A stretch of 64,000 nt of DNA from Pseudomonas denitrificans (nom. rej.) (GCF_008807415.1 NZ_CP043626.1:2790001-2854000), one strand, 5' to 3'; positions 1 through 9,128 are shown, counted from the first letter of the stretch. Notes: a model not told the origin generated them from the letters alone. A program made the numbers and translations.

Positions 1-164
1 AGGAACAGAGCGCCGTGGCGGAAGAGATCAACCGCAACATCAGCACCATCGCCAACCTGGCCGACCAGACCTCCGGCGAGGCCCAGCGCACCGCGCTGCT
101 CAGCGAGGAGCTGACGCAGACTGCGCACCGCCAGTACTCGCTGGTAGAGCGGTTCAACCGCTGA
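1..164 (+). CDS. Methyl-accepting chemotaxis protein, C-terminal fragment (possibly Aer)
   Basis: The window opens inside a gene read from base 3, ending with TGA at 162-164. The visible 53 residues (EQSAVAEEINRNI, then ISTIANLADQT) are the typical last part of the cytoplasmic signalling coiled coil of methyl-accepting chemotaxis proteins, just beyond the hairpin tip that contacts CheA and CheW. The sensor domain lies outside the window, so the ligand cannot be read. From memory, the PAO1 gene in this position is the aerotaxis transducer aer, which would suit a neighbour of the cbb3 oxidase genes, but that is context only. A palindromic repeat follows 23 bases after the stop. Confidence 0.85.
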   Translation, partial: EQSAVAEEINRNISTIANLADQTSGEAQRTALLSEELTQTAHRQYSLVERFNR

Positions 165-186
165 GTACGGGCCTGCTGGACGACTT

Positions 187-232
187 GTAGGAGCGCGCCA
201 TGCGCGCGATCGCGGGCATGGCGCGCTCCTGC
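187..232. repeat. REP-type palindrome, copy 1
   Basis: The arms at 187-202 and 217-232 match in 15 of 16 positions around a GC-rich loop. The outer sequence GTAGGAGCG is shared with four other palindromes in this window (19213, 29291, 50269, 56157). It lies in a convergent gap between the chemotaxis gene and the reductase, the usual place for Pseudomonas REP elements, and could also act as a weak bidirectional terminator. Confidence 0.8.
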
Positions 233-249
233 AGCGGATGCCTATTTAG

Positions 250-1422
250 TTACTTGAAGTCCCACTGCATCTGAGCCGGGATGCTGACATCCCGCGAGGA
301 GTGCACGCACACGTCGAGGTAGTCGGTAAAGCGCGGCGGCGCGGCGATGCCCTCATCCAGCAGACGCTGGTTGTCGAACAGGTAGTTGAGGTCCGCGAAG
401 CCGCTGTACAGGCGTAACGCCCGCAGCACCAGGCGTGGGTTGGCCTTGCCGATGCGGCTCTCGAAGCTGCCGGCCAACTCGCGCAGGTCCTCGCTGCTGA
501 CCTTGCGATAACGCGCGCCCACAGGCTCCTCGCCACGAGCGTCGGCATAGGCGCGATCGATCTCGCCGAAGGTGCACGCCGAACCGTGGCCGGCAGAGAT
601 GTGGTAGAGGCTGTGGCTCAGTGTCGGCTTCAGCGCCAGGGCTACCAGCGCTTCGGCGCAGTAGTCCACCGGGATCACATCGATCTGCTCGTCCAGGCCG
701 CAGGTGAAGCTCTCCAGGGCGAAGCCCATGCGGAACACCCAGAAAATGCTCCCCGACGCACGACAACCCAGTTCACGGTGCCCAACCACGATGGACGGGC
801 GCGCCACCACCAGCGGCAACGACGGCAGTTCCTCGCGCATGCGCCGCTCGATCTCGGCCTTGGAGGCGGTGTAGTCCACCAGTTGCTCTTCGCTGTCGGG
901 GAAATCCCAGGACTCGCACACTGGCGACTCGCGCTGCGGGCCGCAGCACATGGCGGTCCCTACATGGAGGAAGCGCTTGAGGTTGCGCGACTGGCTGAGC
1001 AGGCGGGCAAACGCAAAGGTGCCCTCGACGTTTACCGGCCAGATGCTCGGGTTCTTCGAGAACGAGGCCACCGCCGCGCAGTTGATCACCTGCTCCACAC
1101 GCATGAGGCGGGCGCGCTCGCCCTGCATCCACGCGGTGTCCAGCAGGTCGCCGCAGAGAATCTGGTTCTCTTGAAGGCCCTCCAGCGCAGCCTCCGGCAC
1201 GCAGTGCAGGCGCAGGTTGTCGCGCAGCCGCTCCAGGCCCTGCTCCGGAGTTTCTGCCCGGACAAGGAACAGCAACGCCAGGCTGTGACCGTCGGCGATC
1301 AGGTGAGCGGCAACGGAGCCGCCAAGGAAGCCGGTAGCGCCAGTCAGCAACAGGCTGCGCGCGGCGCCGGGGGCGTATCGGAAGGGTTGGGTGGCAATGC
1401 GTTCAGCGTAATCGGGGTTCAT
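250..1422 (-). CDS. SDR-type NAD(P)-dependent reductase, fatty acyl-CoA / thioester reductase-like
   Basis: The 390-residue protein has the extended-SDR layout. A Rossmann glycine motif TGATGFLGG lies near residues 27-35, an internal NCAAVASF strand follows, and the catalytic pair YTASK (YxxxK) sits near residue 185. This pattern belongs to the NAD_binding_4 (male sterility / fatty acyl-CoA reductase / thioester reductase) group, which reduces thioester-bound acyl groups or modifies sugar-like substrates. The true substrate cannot be told from the sequence. The gene stands alone between a REP repeat and the 3' end of the alpha/beta hydrolase gene, which is transcribed in the same direction 89 bases upstream, so the two may be co-transcribed. 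The ATG at 1422 has only a weak ribosome site (GAGG about 18 bases upstream). Confidence 0.75.
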   Translation of the reverse strand: MNPDYAERIATQPFRYAPGAARSLLLTGATGFLGGSVAAHLIADGHSLALLFLVRAETPEQGLERLRDNLRLHCVPEAALEGLQENQILCGDLLDTAWMQGERARLMRVEQVINCAAVASFSKNPSIWPVNVEGTFAFARLLSQSRNLKRFLHVGTAMCCGPQRESPVCESWDFPDSEEQLVDYTASKAEIERRMREELPSLPLVVARPSIVVGHRELGCRASGSIFWVFRMGFALESFTCGLDEQIDVIPVDYCAEALVALALKPTLSHSLYHISAGHGSACTFGEIDRAYADARGEEPVGARYRKVSSEDLRELAGSFESRIGKANPRLVLRALRLYSGFADLNYLFDNQRLLDEGIAAPPRFTDYLDVCVHSSRDVSIPAQMQWDFK

Positions 1423-1511
1423 GGCAGCGTTCGGCCTGTCCTCTGGAAGCGGGGCGTCGACTGCGAAGAGCCGACGCCGGCGAGGATAGGAACGCCTGCA
1501 TTAAGGACCGA

Positions 1512-2210
1512 TTAGCGCAATAGAAAAGCTTCGATCCTCGCGGCGGTGCTTTCCAGATGCTGCTCGTGGGTCAACCCGGAAGCCTTGAGCGGTTTGAGGT
1601 CGTGGTCGGCAGCGGCCAGCCACTGCAGCTGGATTGCCGGCGACAGCGAGTAGCCCTCGACCGTGGGGCGATCGCCCAGCGCATCACGTTCGCCCTGCAC
1701 GATCAGGGTCGGTGTCTGCAGATCGGCGAGATGGGCAACCCGAGGCTTCTCCGGCTTGCCGGCGGCGTAGAACGGGTAGCCGAGACAGACCAGCGCATCA
1801 GCGCCAAGCTCGTCCGCCAGCAGGCTGGCCATCCGCCCGCCCATGGACTTGCCGCCAATGGCCAGCCTGCCCTGCACCTCGGCGCGGACCTGCGCGTAAA
1901 CCTGCCGCCAGCACTCGAGCAACTGCTTCTGGGGGTTTGGCGGACGGCGCTTTCCATCCTCCCGGCGCATAGCCATATAGGGGAACTCGAAGCGCACCAC
2001 GGAGATACCCCTTTCGGCCAGGCGCGCGGCAATGTCGTCCATGAACGGACTGTCCATCGGCGCACCCGCTCCGTGCGCCAGAACCAGCGTCGCTGACAGT
2101 TCGCGCCGTGCCGGGTTCCGCAGCAGCGACAAAGGACCGCAGGCGCCCGCGACAGGGGTCTCAGGTGCCAATTGATCCGAATCAATATTCCGGGAAGTGC
2201 CTTTATCCAT
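1512..2210 (-). CDS. Alpha/beta hydrolase, Tex30/KANL3-like (dienelactone hydrolase fold)
   Basis: The 232-residue protein shows an oxyanion-loop motif HGAGAPMD near residue 46, the nucleophile elbow GKSMGG (Ser near 120), a likely acid in QGERDALG and a C-terminal His in ADHDLKP. This is a complete Ser-Asp-His triad of the short Tex30/YdeN-like hydrolase family. The substrate is unknown. The start at 2210 is supported by GGAGTGAAGG immediately upstream. A TTG at codon 14 is an alternative that would shorten the protein without touching the fold. The gene is divergent from the first ccoN. A perfect ANR box lies inside its first 13 codons, so oxygen-responsive binding there could interfere with its own transcription. 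Confidence 0.8.
   Translation of the reverse strand: MDKGTSRNIDSDQLAPETPVAGACGPLSLLRNPARRELSATLVLAHGAGAPMDSPFMDDIAARLAERGISVVRFEFPYMAMRREDGKRRPPNPQKQLLECWRQVYAQVRAEVQGRLAIGGKSMGGRMASLLADELGADALVCLGYPFYAAGKPEKPRVAHLADLQTPTLIVQGERDALGDRPTVEGYSLSPAIQLQWLAAADHDLKPLKASGLTHEQHLESTAARIEAFLLR
2172..2185. promoter_or_regulatory. ANR/FNR box for the first ccoNOQP operon (TTGATCCGAATCAA)
   Basis: This is a perfect match to the ANR/FNR consensus TTGAT-N4-ATCAA. Its centre at 2178.5 predicts a class II start site near 2220, about 112 bases upstream of the first ccoN. A weak -10 candidate lies around 2204-2209. The box sits within the 5' coding end of the divergent hydrolase gene. The second ccoN has no such box, matching the known P. 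aeruginosa pattern in which cco-2 is ANR-induced and cco-1 is largely constitutive. Confidence 0.8.
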
Positions 2211-2221
2211 CCTTCACTCCG

Positions 2222-2236
2222 CTAATTCCGAATTAG
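2222..2236. promoter_or_regulatory. Perfect dyad CTAATTC-C-GAATTAG
   Basis: Seven-base perfect arms flank one central C, 12 bases upstream of the hydrolase ATG and at the predicted start of the first cco transcript. The AT-rich dyad stands out in a GC-rich context and could be an operator. No cognate regulator is identifiable. Confidence 0.45.
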
Positions 2237-2331
2237 TACCTATCCCAAGGGGGAGGGGCGGCATACGCCGTAAGCCGTAAAAAACCTTGCCGGGATGGGC
2301 ATAGCCCATAACCGTGGATGGAAGCCCATAA

Positions 2332-3756
2332 ATGAGCACAACCAATCAGACCGCTTATAACTATAAGGTGGTCCGCCAGTTCGCCATTATGACAGTGGTG
2401 TGGGGGATCGTCGGCATGGCCGTCGGTGTCCTGATCGCCGCGCAACTGGTGTGGCCGGACCTTAACCTCGGCTTACCGTGGACGAGCTTCGGCCGCCTGC
2501 GTCCGCTGCATACCAACGCGGTGATCTTCGCCTTTGGCGGCTGCGCACTGTTCGCCACCAGCTACTACTCGGTGCAGCGTACCTGCCAGACCCGCCTGTT
2601 CTCCGACACCCTCGCTTCCTTCACCTTCTGGGGTTGGCAGCTGGTGATCCTGTGTGCCGCCATCACCCTGCCGCTGGGCATGACCTCCTCCAAGGAGTAC
2701 GCCGAGCTGGAATGGCCGATCGACATCCTGATCACCATTGTGTGGGTTTCCTACGCCATCGTCTTCTTCGGCACGCTGATGAAGCGCAAGACCAAGCACA
2801 TCTATGTGGGCAACTGGTTCTTCGGCGGCTTCATCCTGACCGTGGCCATCCTGCACGTGGTCAACAACCTGGAAATCCCGGTCAGCCTGACCAAGTCCTA
2901 CTCGCTGTACTCGGGCGCCACAGACGCCATGATCCAGTGGTGGTACGGGCACAACGCCGTGGGCTTCTTCCTGACTGCCGGCTTCCTGGGGATGATGTAC
3001 TACTTCGTGCCCAAGCAGGCCGAGCGTCCGGTCTACTCCTACCGCCTGTCCATCGTGCACTTCTGGGCACTGATCGCCGTCTACATCTGGGCCGGCCCGC
3101 ACCACCTGCACTACACCGCCCTGCCGGACTGGGCTCAGTCCCTGGGCATGGTGATGTCCCTGATCCTGCTGGCTCCGAGCTGGGGCGGCATGATCAACGG
3201 CATGATGACCCTCTCGGGCGCCTGGCATAAGCTGCGCACCGACCCGATCCTGCGCTTCCTGGTGGTTTCCCTGGCCTTCTACGGCATGTCCACCTTCGAA
3301 GGCCCGATGATGGCCATCAAGACCGTCAACGCCCTCTCCCACTACACCGACTGGACCATCGGCCACGTACACGCCGGCGCTCTGGGCTGGGTAGCCATGG
3401 TCTCCATCGGCTCGCTCTACCACATGATCCCGAAGGTCTTCGGTCGCGAGCAGATGCACAGCGTGGGCCTGATCAACACCCACTTCTGGCTGGCCACCAT
3501 TGGCACCGTTCTGTACATCGCCTCGATGTGGGTCAACGGCATCACCCAGGGCCTGATGTGGCGCGCAGTGAACTCCGACGGCACCCTCACCTACTCCTTC
3601 GTCGAAGCCCTGGCCGCTGGCCACCCCGGCTTCATCGTGCGGATGATCGGTGGTGCCATCTTCCTGCTGGGCATGCTGGTCATGGCCTACAACGTCTGGC
3701 GCACCGTCGCTGCCGCCAAGCCGGCTGAAATGCAAGCCGCGGCGCAGATGGCCTGA
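2332..3756 (+). CDS. ccoN: cbb3-type cytochrome c oxidase subunit I (CcoN), first operon
   Basis: The catalytic subunit of the high-affinity cbb3 terminal oxidase, 474 residues, with about twelve membrane helices. It carries the low-spin haem b ligand in LRPLHTNA (about residue 58), the CuB ligands [10 protein letters not shown] and HHLHYTALP, the [12 protein letters not shown] helix that holds the cross-linked Tyr in this family, and HVHAGALGW with both haem ligands. It reduces oxygen to water and pumps protons. The operon runs ccoN-ccoO-ccoQ-ccoP with gaps of 4 to 10 bases, the layout of the ANR-induced cco-2 operon. A perfect ANR box at 2172-2185 supports low-oxygen induction. About 210 bases in the middle are almost identical to the paralogue at 6624-6833. 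Confidence 0.96.
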   Translation: MSTTNQTAYNYKVVRQFAIMTVVWGIVGMAVGVLIAAQLVWPDLNLGLPWTSFGRLRPLHTNAVIFAFGGCALFATSYYSVQRTCQTRLFSDTLASFTFWGWQLVILCAAITLPLGMTSSKEYAELEWPIDILITIVWVSYAIVFFGTLMKRKTKHIYVGNWFFGGFILTVAILHVVNNLEIPVSLTKSYSLYSGATDAMIQWWYGHNAVGFFLTAGFLGMMYYFVPKQAERPVYSYRLSIVHFWALIAVYIWAGPHHLHYTALPDWAQSLGMVMSLILLAPSWGGMINGMMTLSGAWHKLRTDPILRFLVVSLAFYGMSTFEGPMMAIKTVNALSHYTDWTIGHVHAGALGWVAMVSIGSLYHMIPKVFGREQMHSVGLINTHFWLATIGTVLYIASMWVNGITQGLMWRAVNSDGTLTYSFVEALAAGHPGFIVRMIGGAIFLLGMLVMAYNVWRTVAAAKPAEMQAAAQMA

Positions 3757-3766
3757 GGAGACCGAC

Positions 3767-4375
3767 ATGAAACACGAAGTACTCGAGAAAAACGTCGGCC
3801 TGCTGGCCCTGTGCATGGCCGTCGCCGTCAGCATCGGCGGCCTGACCCAGATCGTTCCGCTGTTCTTCCAGGACGTCACCAACACCCCGGTGGAAGGCAT
3901 GAAGCCCTACACCGCACTGCAACTGGAAGGCCGTGACGTGTACATCCGCGAGGGCTGCGTAGGTTGCCACTCGCAGATGATCCGTCCGTTCCGCGCCGAG
4001 ACCGAGCGCTACGGCCACTACTCCGTCGCCGGCGAAAGCGTCTGGGACCACCCGTTCCTCTGGGGCTCCAAGCGTACCGGTCCGGACCTGGCCCGCGTCG
4101 GCGGGCGCTACTCGGACGACTGGCATCGCGCGCACCTGTACAACCCGCGCAACGTGGTGCCGGAATCGAAGATGCCCGCCTACCCCTGGCTGGTCGAGAA
4201 CAAGCTCGACGGCAAGGACACGGCGAAGAAACTGGAAGTGATGCGTGTCATGGGCGTGCCCTACACGGACGACGACATCGCTGGCGCCAGCGATTCCGTC
4301 AAAGGCAAGACCGAAATGGACGCGGTGGTCGCGTACCTGCAGGTCCTCGGCACCTCCATCAAGAACAAGCGGTGA
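3767..4375 (+). CDS. ccoO: cbb3-type cytochrome c oxidase subunit II (CcoO), first operon
   Basis: Membrane-anchored mono-haem cytochrome c subunit of 202 residues. An N-terminal helix (about residues 10-32) is followed by the periplasmic haem-binding motif [12 protein letters not shown], with an axial Met further on in ESKMPAYPW. It passes electrons from CcoP to the haem b of CcoN. The ATG at 3767 follows the ccoN stop by 10 bases and has GAGGAG just upstream, so a longer reading from 3650 inside ccoN is not the real start. The protein is very close to the second-operon copy at 7274. Confidence 0.95.
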   Translation: MKHEVLEKNVGLLALCMAVAVSIGGLTQIVPLFFQDVTNTPVEGMKPYTALQLEGRDVYIREGCVGCHSQMIRPFRAETERYGHYSVAGESVWDHPFLWGSKRTGPDLARVGGRYSDDWHRAHLYNPRNVVPESKMPAYPWLVENKLDGKDTAKKLEVMRVMGVPYTDDDIAGASDSVKGKTEMDAVVAYLQVLGTSIKNKR

Positions 4376-4379
4376 CAGC

Positions 4380-4571
4380 ATGGATATCGGGACCATTCGC
4401 GGCCTCGGCACCGTCATCGTGATGGTGGCCTTCGTCGGCGTACTGCTCTGGGCTTACGGCGGCAAACGCAAGGAGCGCTTCGACGAAGACGCGCTACTGC
4501 CCTTCGCGGATGACCCGGCAGCCAAGCGTCACGCTGAGCAAGAGCAAGCTTCTAGGAGCAACAACGCATGA
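4380..4571 (+). CDS. ccoQ: cbb3-type oxidase small subunit CcoQ, first operon
   Basis: Small single-helix membrane protein of 63 residues. The helix spans about residues 10-27 ([17 protein letters not shown]) and is followed by a charged tail [14 protein letters not shown], the standard CcoQ form. In related bacteria CcoQ stabilises the cbb3 complex and is not catalytic. It starts 4 bases after ccoO and overlaps ccoP by 4 bases, so it is translationally coupled within the operon. Confidence 0.93.
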   Translation: MDIGTIRGLGTVIVMVAFVGVLLWAYGGKRKERFDEDALLPFADDPAAKRHAEQEQASRSNNA

Positions 4572-5491
4572 CTACCTTCTGGAGTCTGTACATCACCGTT
4601 CTAACAGTCGGCTCGCTGATCGCCCTGCTGTGGCTGGTATTCGCCACCCGCAGCGGGCAGTCCTCGAACACCACCGACCAGACCATGGGCCATGCCTTCG
4701 ACGGCATCGAGGAATACGACAACCCGCTGCCCAAGTGGTGGTTCCTGCTGTTCGTCGGCACCATCGTGTTCGCCGCCGGCTACCTGGTCCTCTACCCGGG
4801 CCTGGGCACCTGGAAAGGCATCCTGCCGGGCTACGACGGCGGCTGGACCCAGGACAAGCAATGGGAGCGCGAAGAAGCCCTGGCCAAGGAAAAATATGGC
4901 CCGATATTCGCCAAATACGCCGCCATGCCCGTGGAAGAAGTGGCAAAAGACCCGCAAGCCATGAAAATGGGCGAGCGTCTCTTCGCCACCTACTGCTCCA
5001 TCTGCCACGGCTCGGACGCCAAGGGCGCCCAGGGCTTCCCGAACCTGACCGACAGCGACTGGCGCTGGGGCGGTACCGCCCAGGACATCGAGACCACCAT
5101 CCTCGGTGGCCGTCACGCTGCCATGCCGGCCTGGGGCGAAGTACTGGGCGAGAAAGGCGTTCAGGACGTCGCCGCGTTCGTCACCGCCAACCTCGACGGC
5201 CGCAAGCTGCCCGAAGGTGTGACTGCGGACAACGTCGACAACGGCGGCAAGCTGTTCGCTACCACCTGTGTCGCCTGCCATGGTCCGGAAGGCAAGGGCA
5301 ACCCGATCATGGGTGCGCCTGACCTGACCCACCCGGGCGCCTTCATCTACGGCTCCAGCTACGCACAACTGCAGCAGACCATCCGCCACGGCCGCCAGGG
5401 CCAGATGCCAGCGCAGGAGCAATACCTGGGCAAAGACAAAGTGCACATTCTCGCCGGTTACATCTACAACATTTCCGGCCAGGCGAAGTAA
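4568..5491 (+). CDS. ccoP: cbb3-type cytochrome c oxidase subunit III (CcoP), first operon
   Basis: Di-haem cytochrome c subunit of 307 residues. Two N-terminal helices (about 5-25 and 56-78) anchor it. Two periplasmic cytochrome c domains follow, with [11 protein letters not shown] near residue 145 and [11 protein letters not shown] near 235. It accepts electrons from soluble c-type cytochromes and feeds CcoO. The start overlaps the ccoQ stop (ATGA). It is 14 residues shorter than the second-operon CcoP, mainly because it lacks an insertion after the second helix. A strong hairpin terminator follows at 5505. Confidence 0.95.
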   Translation: MTTFWSLYITVLTVGSLIALLWLVFATRSGQSSNTTDQTMGHAFDGIEEYDNPLPKWWFLLFVGTIVFAAGYLVLYPGLGTWKGILPGYDGGWTQDKQWEREEALAKEKYGPIFAKYAAMPVEEVAKDPQAMKMGERLFATYCSICHGSDAKGAQGFPNLTDSDWRWGGTAQDIETTILGGRHAAMPAWGEVLGEKGVQDVAAFVTANLDGRKLPEGVTADNVDNGGKLFATTCVACHGPEGKGNPIMGAPDLTHPGAFIYGSSYAQLQQTIRHGRQGQMPAQEQYLGKDKVHILAGYIYNISGQAK

Positions 5492-5504
5492 ACTCCCCGC
5501 CCCC

Positions 5505-5538
5505 AACTCGCGCCCACTAAAACGGGCGCGAGTTTCTT
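5505..5538 (+). terminator. Intrinsic terminator of the first cco operon
   Basis: Perfect 11-base arms at 5505-5515 and 5524-5534 around an 8-base loop are followed by a short T-rich tail (TTTCTT). It lies 13 bases after the ccoP stop. Confidence 0.8.
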
Positions 5539-5552
5539 ACCCCCGCAATATC

Positions 5553-5567
5553 GCGACGAAGTGTCGC
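5553..5567. promoter_or_regulatory. GCGAC-N5-GTCGC dyad upstream of the second ccoN
   Basis: GCGAC and GTCGC form perfect 5-base arms with a 5-base spacer. The same dyad occurs at 9129 ahead of ccoG. The form matches the GCGNC/GNCGC half-sites described for the RegA/PrrA response regulators, whose Pseudomonas counterpart RoxR controls terminal oxidases. Assignment to RoxR is an inference. Confidence 0.5.
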
Positions 5568-5832
5568 ACCCTCTCTATCTCCTTTCTTCACACCCTTCCG
5601 GTTCACGTCTAAGCTGGATTCCATTCGCAAACCTGCAATACGACTAACCTGACCCACTTCCCAGGTTGGTACGGGCGACTCGAAACAGGCGCAAACAGCG
5701 GCGCAAAGCGCTTCGGAGCAGGCGTCGAACCGGCACCGTGCCAAGGCCCGGCGCGTTGCAATGGCCACCTGCTTTCTCCATACTTGCCGCCGTTTTTTTG
5801 TCCATAAAATCCAAAAACCGTGGAACCTTAGA

Positions 5833-7274
5833 ATGAGCACAGCAATCAGTCCGACTGCTTATAACTATAAGGTCGTCCGCCAGTTCGCCATCATGACGGT
5901 GGTCTGGGGATACTTGGAATGGGGGTGGGTGTTTACATCGCCTCACAGTTGGTTTGGCCCCAGTTGAACCTGGACCTTCCCTGGACCAGTTTCGGGCGCC
6001 TGCGTCCGCTGCACACCAACCTGGTGATCTTCGCCTTCGGCGGCTGTGCTCTCTTCGCAACTTCCTACTACGTCGTACAGCGCACCTGTCAGACCCGCCT
6101 GATTTCTGACAGCCTCGCGGCCTTCACCTTCTGGGGTTGGCAAGCGGTGATCGTGCTGGCCGGCATCACCCTGCCGCTGGGCTACACCTCCTCCAAGGAG
6201 TACGCCGAGCTGGAATGGCCGATCGACATCCTGCTGGCCATCGTCTGGGTCACCTACGCCGTGGTGTTCTTCGGCACCATCGTCAAGCGCCAGACCAAGC
6301 ACATCTACGTGGGCAACTGGTTCTACGGCGGTTTCATCCTCGTCACCGCCATGCTGCACATCGTGAACAGCGCGGAACTGCCGGTGACCTGGTTCAAGTC
6401 CTACTCGGTCTACGCCGGCGCCACCGACGCCATGATCCAGTGGTGGTACGGCCACAACGCCGTGGGCTTCTTCCTGACCACCGGCTTCCTGGGGATGATG
6501 TACTACTTCGTTCCGAAGCAGGCCGAGCGTCCGATCTACTCCTATCGCCTGTCCATCGTGCACTTCTGGGCGCTGATCACCCTGTACATCTGGGCCGGTC
6601 CGCACCACCTGCACTACACCGCACTGCCGGACTGGGCCCAGTCCCTGGGCATGGTGATGTCCCTGATCCTGCTGGCTCCGAGCTGGGGCGGCATGATCAA
6701 CGGCATGATGACCCTGTCGGGCGCCTGGCATAAGCTGCGCACCGACCCGATCCTGCGCTTCCTGGTGGTTTCCCTGGCCTTCTACGGCATGTCCACCTTC
6801 GAAGGCCCGATGATGGCCATCAAGACCGTCAACTCCCTGTCGCACTACACCGACTGGACCATCGGCCACGTACACGCCGGCGCTCTGGGCTGGGTTGCGA
6901 TGATCTCCATCGGCTCCCTGTACCACCTGATCCCGAAGGTCTTCGGTCGCGAGCAGATGCACAGCATCGGCCTGATCAACGCCCACTTCTGGCTGGCTAC
7001 CATCGGCACCGTGCTGTACATCGCCTCGATGTGGGTCAACGGCATCACCCAGGGCCTGATGTGGCGCGCGATCAACGCCGACGGCACCCTCACCTACTCC
7101 TTCGTGGAAGCCCTGCAGGCCAGCCACCCGGGCTTCATCGTCCGTGCTCTGGGCGGCGCCTTCTTCGCCTCCGGCATGCTGCTGATGGCCTACAACACCT
7201 TCCGTACTGTGCGCGGTTTCAAACTGGCTGACGCCGATGCCGCTGCCCAGATCCCCGCTGTAGGAGCTCACTGA
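5833..7274 (+). CDS. ccoN: cbb3-type cytochrome c oxidase subunit I (CcoN), second operon; frameshifted as given
   Basis: Catalytic subunit of the second cbb3 oxidase. The reading frame from ATG 5833 ([15 protein letters not shown]) runs to a four-G run at 5906-5909 and then shifts. The remaining 451 codons continue in the next frame with all haem and CuB motifs ([35 protein letters not shown]). Adding one base restores a 480-residue protein collinear with the 474-residue paralogue. As written, only an internal ATG at 5919 could start the long part, which would delete half of the first helix. I regard this as an undercalled G run rather than a pseudogene, because five other genes here carry the same type of lesion. 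Confidence 0.9.
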
Positions 7275-7882
7275 TGAAGCACGAAGTAGTCGAGAAGAAC
7301 ATCGGCCTTCTGGCCTTCTTCATGGTCATTGCGGTGAGCATCGGTGGTCTGACCCAGATCGTCCCGCTGTTCTTCCAGGATGTGACCAACAAGCCGGTCG
7401 AGGGCATGAAGCCGCGCACCGCGCTGGAACTGGAAGGCCGTGACATCTACATCCGCGAAGGCTGCGTTGGCTGCCACTCGCAGATGGTCCGTCCGTTCCG
7501 CGCCGAAACCGAGCGCTATGGCCACTACTCCGTCGCCGGTGAAAGCGTCTGGGATCACCCGTTCCTGTGGGGCTCCAAGCGTACCGGTCCGGACCTGGCC
7601 CGCGTCGGCGGCCGCTACTCGGACGACTGGCACCGCGCTCACCTGTACAACCCGCGCAACGTAGTGCCGGAATCGAAGATGCCCTCCTACCCCTGGCTGG
7701 TGGAGAACAAGCTCGACGGCAAGGACACGGCGAAGAAAATGGAAGCCCTGCGTACGCTGGGCGTGCCTTACACCGACGAAGACATCGCCGGTGCCCGTGA
7801 TGCCGTCAAAGGCAAGACCGAGATGGACGCTGTCGTCGCCTACCTGCAAGGCCTCGGCACCATCATCAAGAGCAAACGGTGA
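7274..7882 (+). CDS. ccoO: cbb3-type cytochrome c oxidase subunit II (CcoO), second operon
   Basis: Mono-haem cytochrome c subunit of 202 residues, nearly identical to the first-operon CcoO. It has an N-terminal anchor helix, the haem motif [12 protein letters not shown] and the Met region ESKMPSYPW. Its ATG overlaps the last base of the ccoN stop (TGATG), indicating tight coupling, with TAGGAG in the end of ccoN acting as the ribosome site. Differences from the other copy are scattered conservative substitutions, for example [16 protein letters not shown] for [16 protein letters not shown]. Confidence 0.95.
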   Translation: MKHEVVEKNIGLLAFFMVIAVSIGGLTQIVPLFFQDVTNKPVEGMKPRTALELEGRDIYIREGCVGCHSQMVRPFRAETERYGHYSVAGESVWDHPFLWGSKRTGPDLARVGGRYSDDWHRAHLYNPRNVVPESKMPSYPWLVENKLDGKDTAKKMEALRTLGVPYTDEDIAGARDAVKGKTEMDAVVAYLQGLGTIIKSKR

Positions 7883-7887
7883 CAGTG

Positions 7888-8079
7888 ATGGATATCGGGA
7901 CCATTCGCGGTATCGGCACCGTCGTAGTCATGGTCGCCTTCGTCGGCGTCCTGCTCTGGGCCTATGGCGGCAAACGCAAGGAGCGCTTCGACGAAGACGC
8001 CCTGCTGCCCTTCGCGGATGACCCGGTCGCCAAAAAGCACGTCGAGCAAGAGCAAGCTTCTAGGAGCAACAAAGAATGA
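7888..8079 (+). CDS. ccoQ: cbb3-type oxidase small subunit CcoQ, second operon
   Basis: Single-helix protein of 63 residues ([20 protein letters not shown], then a charged tail ending QASRSNKE). It differs from the first copy in only a few positions. The ATG at 7888 lies 5 bases after the ccoO stop. The end overlaps ccoP by 4 bases, and the shared stretch before it (AGCAAGCTTCTAGGAGCAAC) carries the ccoP ribosome site AGGAG, identical in both operons. Confidence 0.93.
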   Translation: MDIGTIRGIGTVVVMVAFVGVLLWAYGGKRKERFDEDALLPFADDPVAKKHVEQEQASRSNKE

Positions 8080-9041
8080 CAACCTTCTGGAGTCTGTACG
8101 TCACCGTACTTACCCTGGGCACCATCTTCGCCCTGGCGTGGCTGCTGTTCGCCACCCGTCGCGGTCAGCGCAACGAAGCCACCGATGAAACCGTCGGCCA
8201 TGCCTTCGATGGCATCGAGGAGTACGACAACCCGCTGCCGAAGTGGTGGTTCATGCTGTTCGTGGCCACCTTCATCTTCGCCCTCGGTTACCTGGTCCTG
8301 TACCCGGGCCTGGGCAACTGGAAGGGCCTGCTGCCGGGCTACCAGGACAAGGCCGAATTCGCCAACGGCGAACAAGGCTGGACCGGTGTGCACCAGTGGG
8401 AAAAGGAAATGGCCAAGGCCGATGAGAAGTACGGCCCGCTGTACGCCAAGTTCGGCGCCATGCCGATCGAGGAAGTGGCCAAGGACGAGCAGGCCCTGAA
8501 AATGGGTAACCGCCTGTTCGCTTCCAACTGCTCCGTCTGCCACGGTTCCGACGCCAAGGGTGCCCACGGCTTCCCGAACCTCACCGACGCCGACTGGCGC
8601 TGGGGCGGCGAGCCGAAGGACATCATCGCAACCATCGAAGGCGGTCGCCACGCGGCCATGCCGGCCTGGGGCGAAGTCATCGGCGACCAGGGCGTTCATG
8701 ACGTAGCTGCCTTCGTCACCACCAAGCTGGACGGCCGCAAGCTGCCCGAAGGCGTGACTGACGAGCAGGTTGCCAACGGACAGAAGATCTTCTCCACCAA
8801 CTGCGTGGCTTGCCACGGCGCCGAAGGCAAAGGCACCGCCGCCATGGGCGCGCCGAACCTGACCCACCCGGCTGCGTTCATCTACGGCTCGAGCTTCGCT
8901 CAGCTGCAGCAGACCATCCGCTACGGCCGTCAGGGCCAGATGCCGGCTCAGCTGGAGCGTCTGGGCAAAGACCAGGTTCACCTGCTCGCTGCCTACGTGT
9001 ACAGCCTGTCCCATGGCGAAGGTGAGAAGAGCGCCGAATAA
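8076..9041 (+). CDS. ccoP: cbb3-type cytochrome c oxidase subunit III (CcoP), second operon
   Basis: Di-haem cytochrome c subunit of 321 residues. Two N-terminal membrane helices are followed by haem motifs [11 protein letters not shown] and [11 protein letters not shown]. Compared with the first-operon CcoP it carries an extra segment ([18 protein letters not shown]) just after the second helix and a longer charged tail (HGEGEKSAE). These are the main differences between the two oxidase isoforms in this window and may affect docking of the cytochrome c donor. A perfect 12-base hairpin terminator follows. Confidence 0.95.
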   Translation: MTTFWSLYVTVLTLGTIFALAWLLFATRRGQRNEATDETVGHAFDGIEEYDNPLPKWWFMLFVATFIFALGYLVLYPGLGNWKGLLPGYQDKAEFANGEQGWTGVHQWEKEMAKADEKYGPLYAKFGAMPIEEVAKDEQALKMGNRLFASNCSVCHGSDAKGAHGFPNLTDADWRWGGEPKDIIATIEGGRHAAMPAWGEVIGDQGVHDVAAFVTTKLDGRKLPEGVTDEQVANGQKIFSTNCVACHGAEGKGTAAMGAPNLTHPAAFIYGSSFAQLQQTIRYGRQGQMPAQLERLGKDQVHLLAAYVYSLSHGEGEKSAE

Positions 9042-9072
9042 GCCTCTCTTTCCTACACCCATAGCGACACCC

Positions 9073-9110
9073 AGCGGCGCCGGTTTCTACACCGGCGCCG
9101 CTCTATTTCT
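9073..9110 (+). terminator. Intrinsic terminator of the second cco operon
   Basis: Perfect 12-base arms at 9073-9084 and 9091-9102 surround a 6-base loop, followed by the T-rich sequence TATTTCT. It separates the oxidase genes from ccoG, which therefore needs its own promoter. Confidence 0.8.
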
Positions 9111-9128
9111 GGGTCCATAATTCCTTGC

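Larger units (their letters stand above)
5492..5832 (+). promoter_or_regulatory. Leader and promoter region of the second cco operon
   Basis: This 341-base gap holds the terminator of the first operon and, at 5553-5567, a GCGAC-N5-GTCGC dyad. No ANR box is present and no gene is visible, although reading through from 5761 could add codons ahead of ccoN. The absence of an ANR box fits the constitutive behaviour known for cco-1 in P. aeruginosa. Confidence 0.55.

Noticed and set aside
5492..5832. ANR box for the second cco operon
   Set aside because: No sequence close to TTGAT-N4-ATCAA was found in the gap. Only the GCGAC/GTCGC dyad stands out.
5761..5967. Separate 68-codon gene ahead of the second ccoN
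   Set aside because: Its second half is the true N-terminus of CcoN ([18 protein letters not shown]). It is the first piece of a frameshifted gene, not an independent one.
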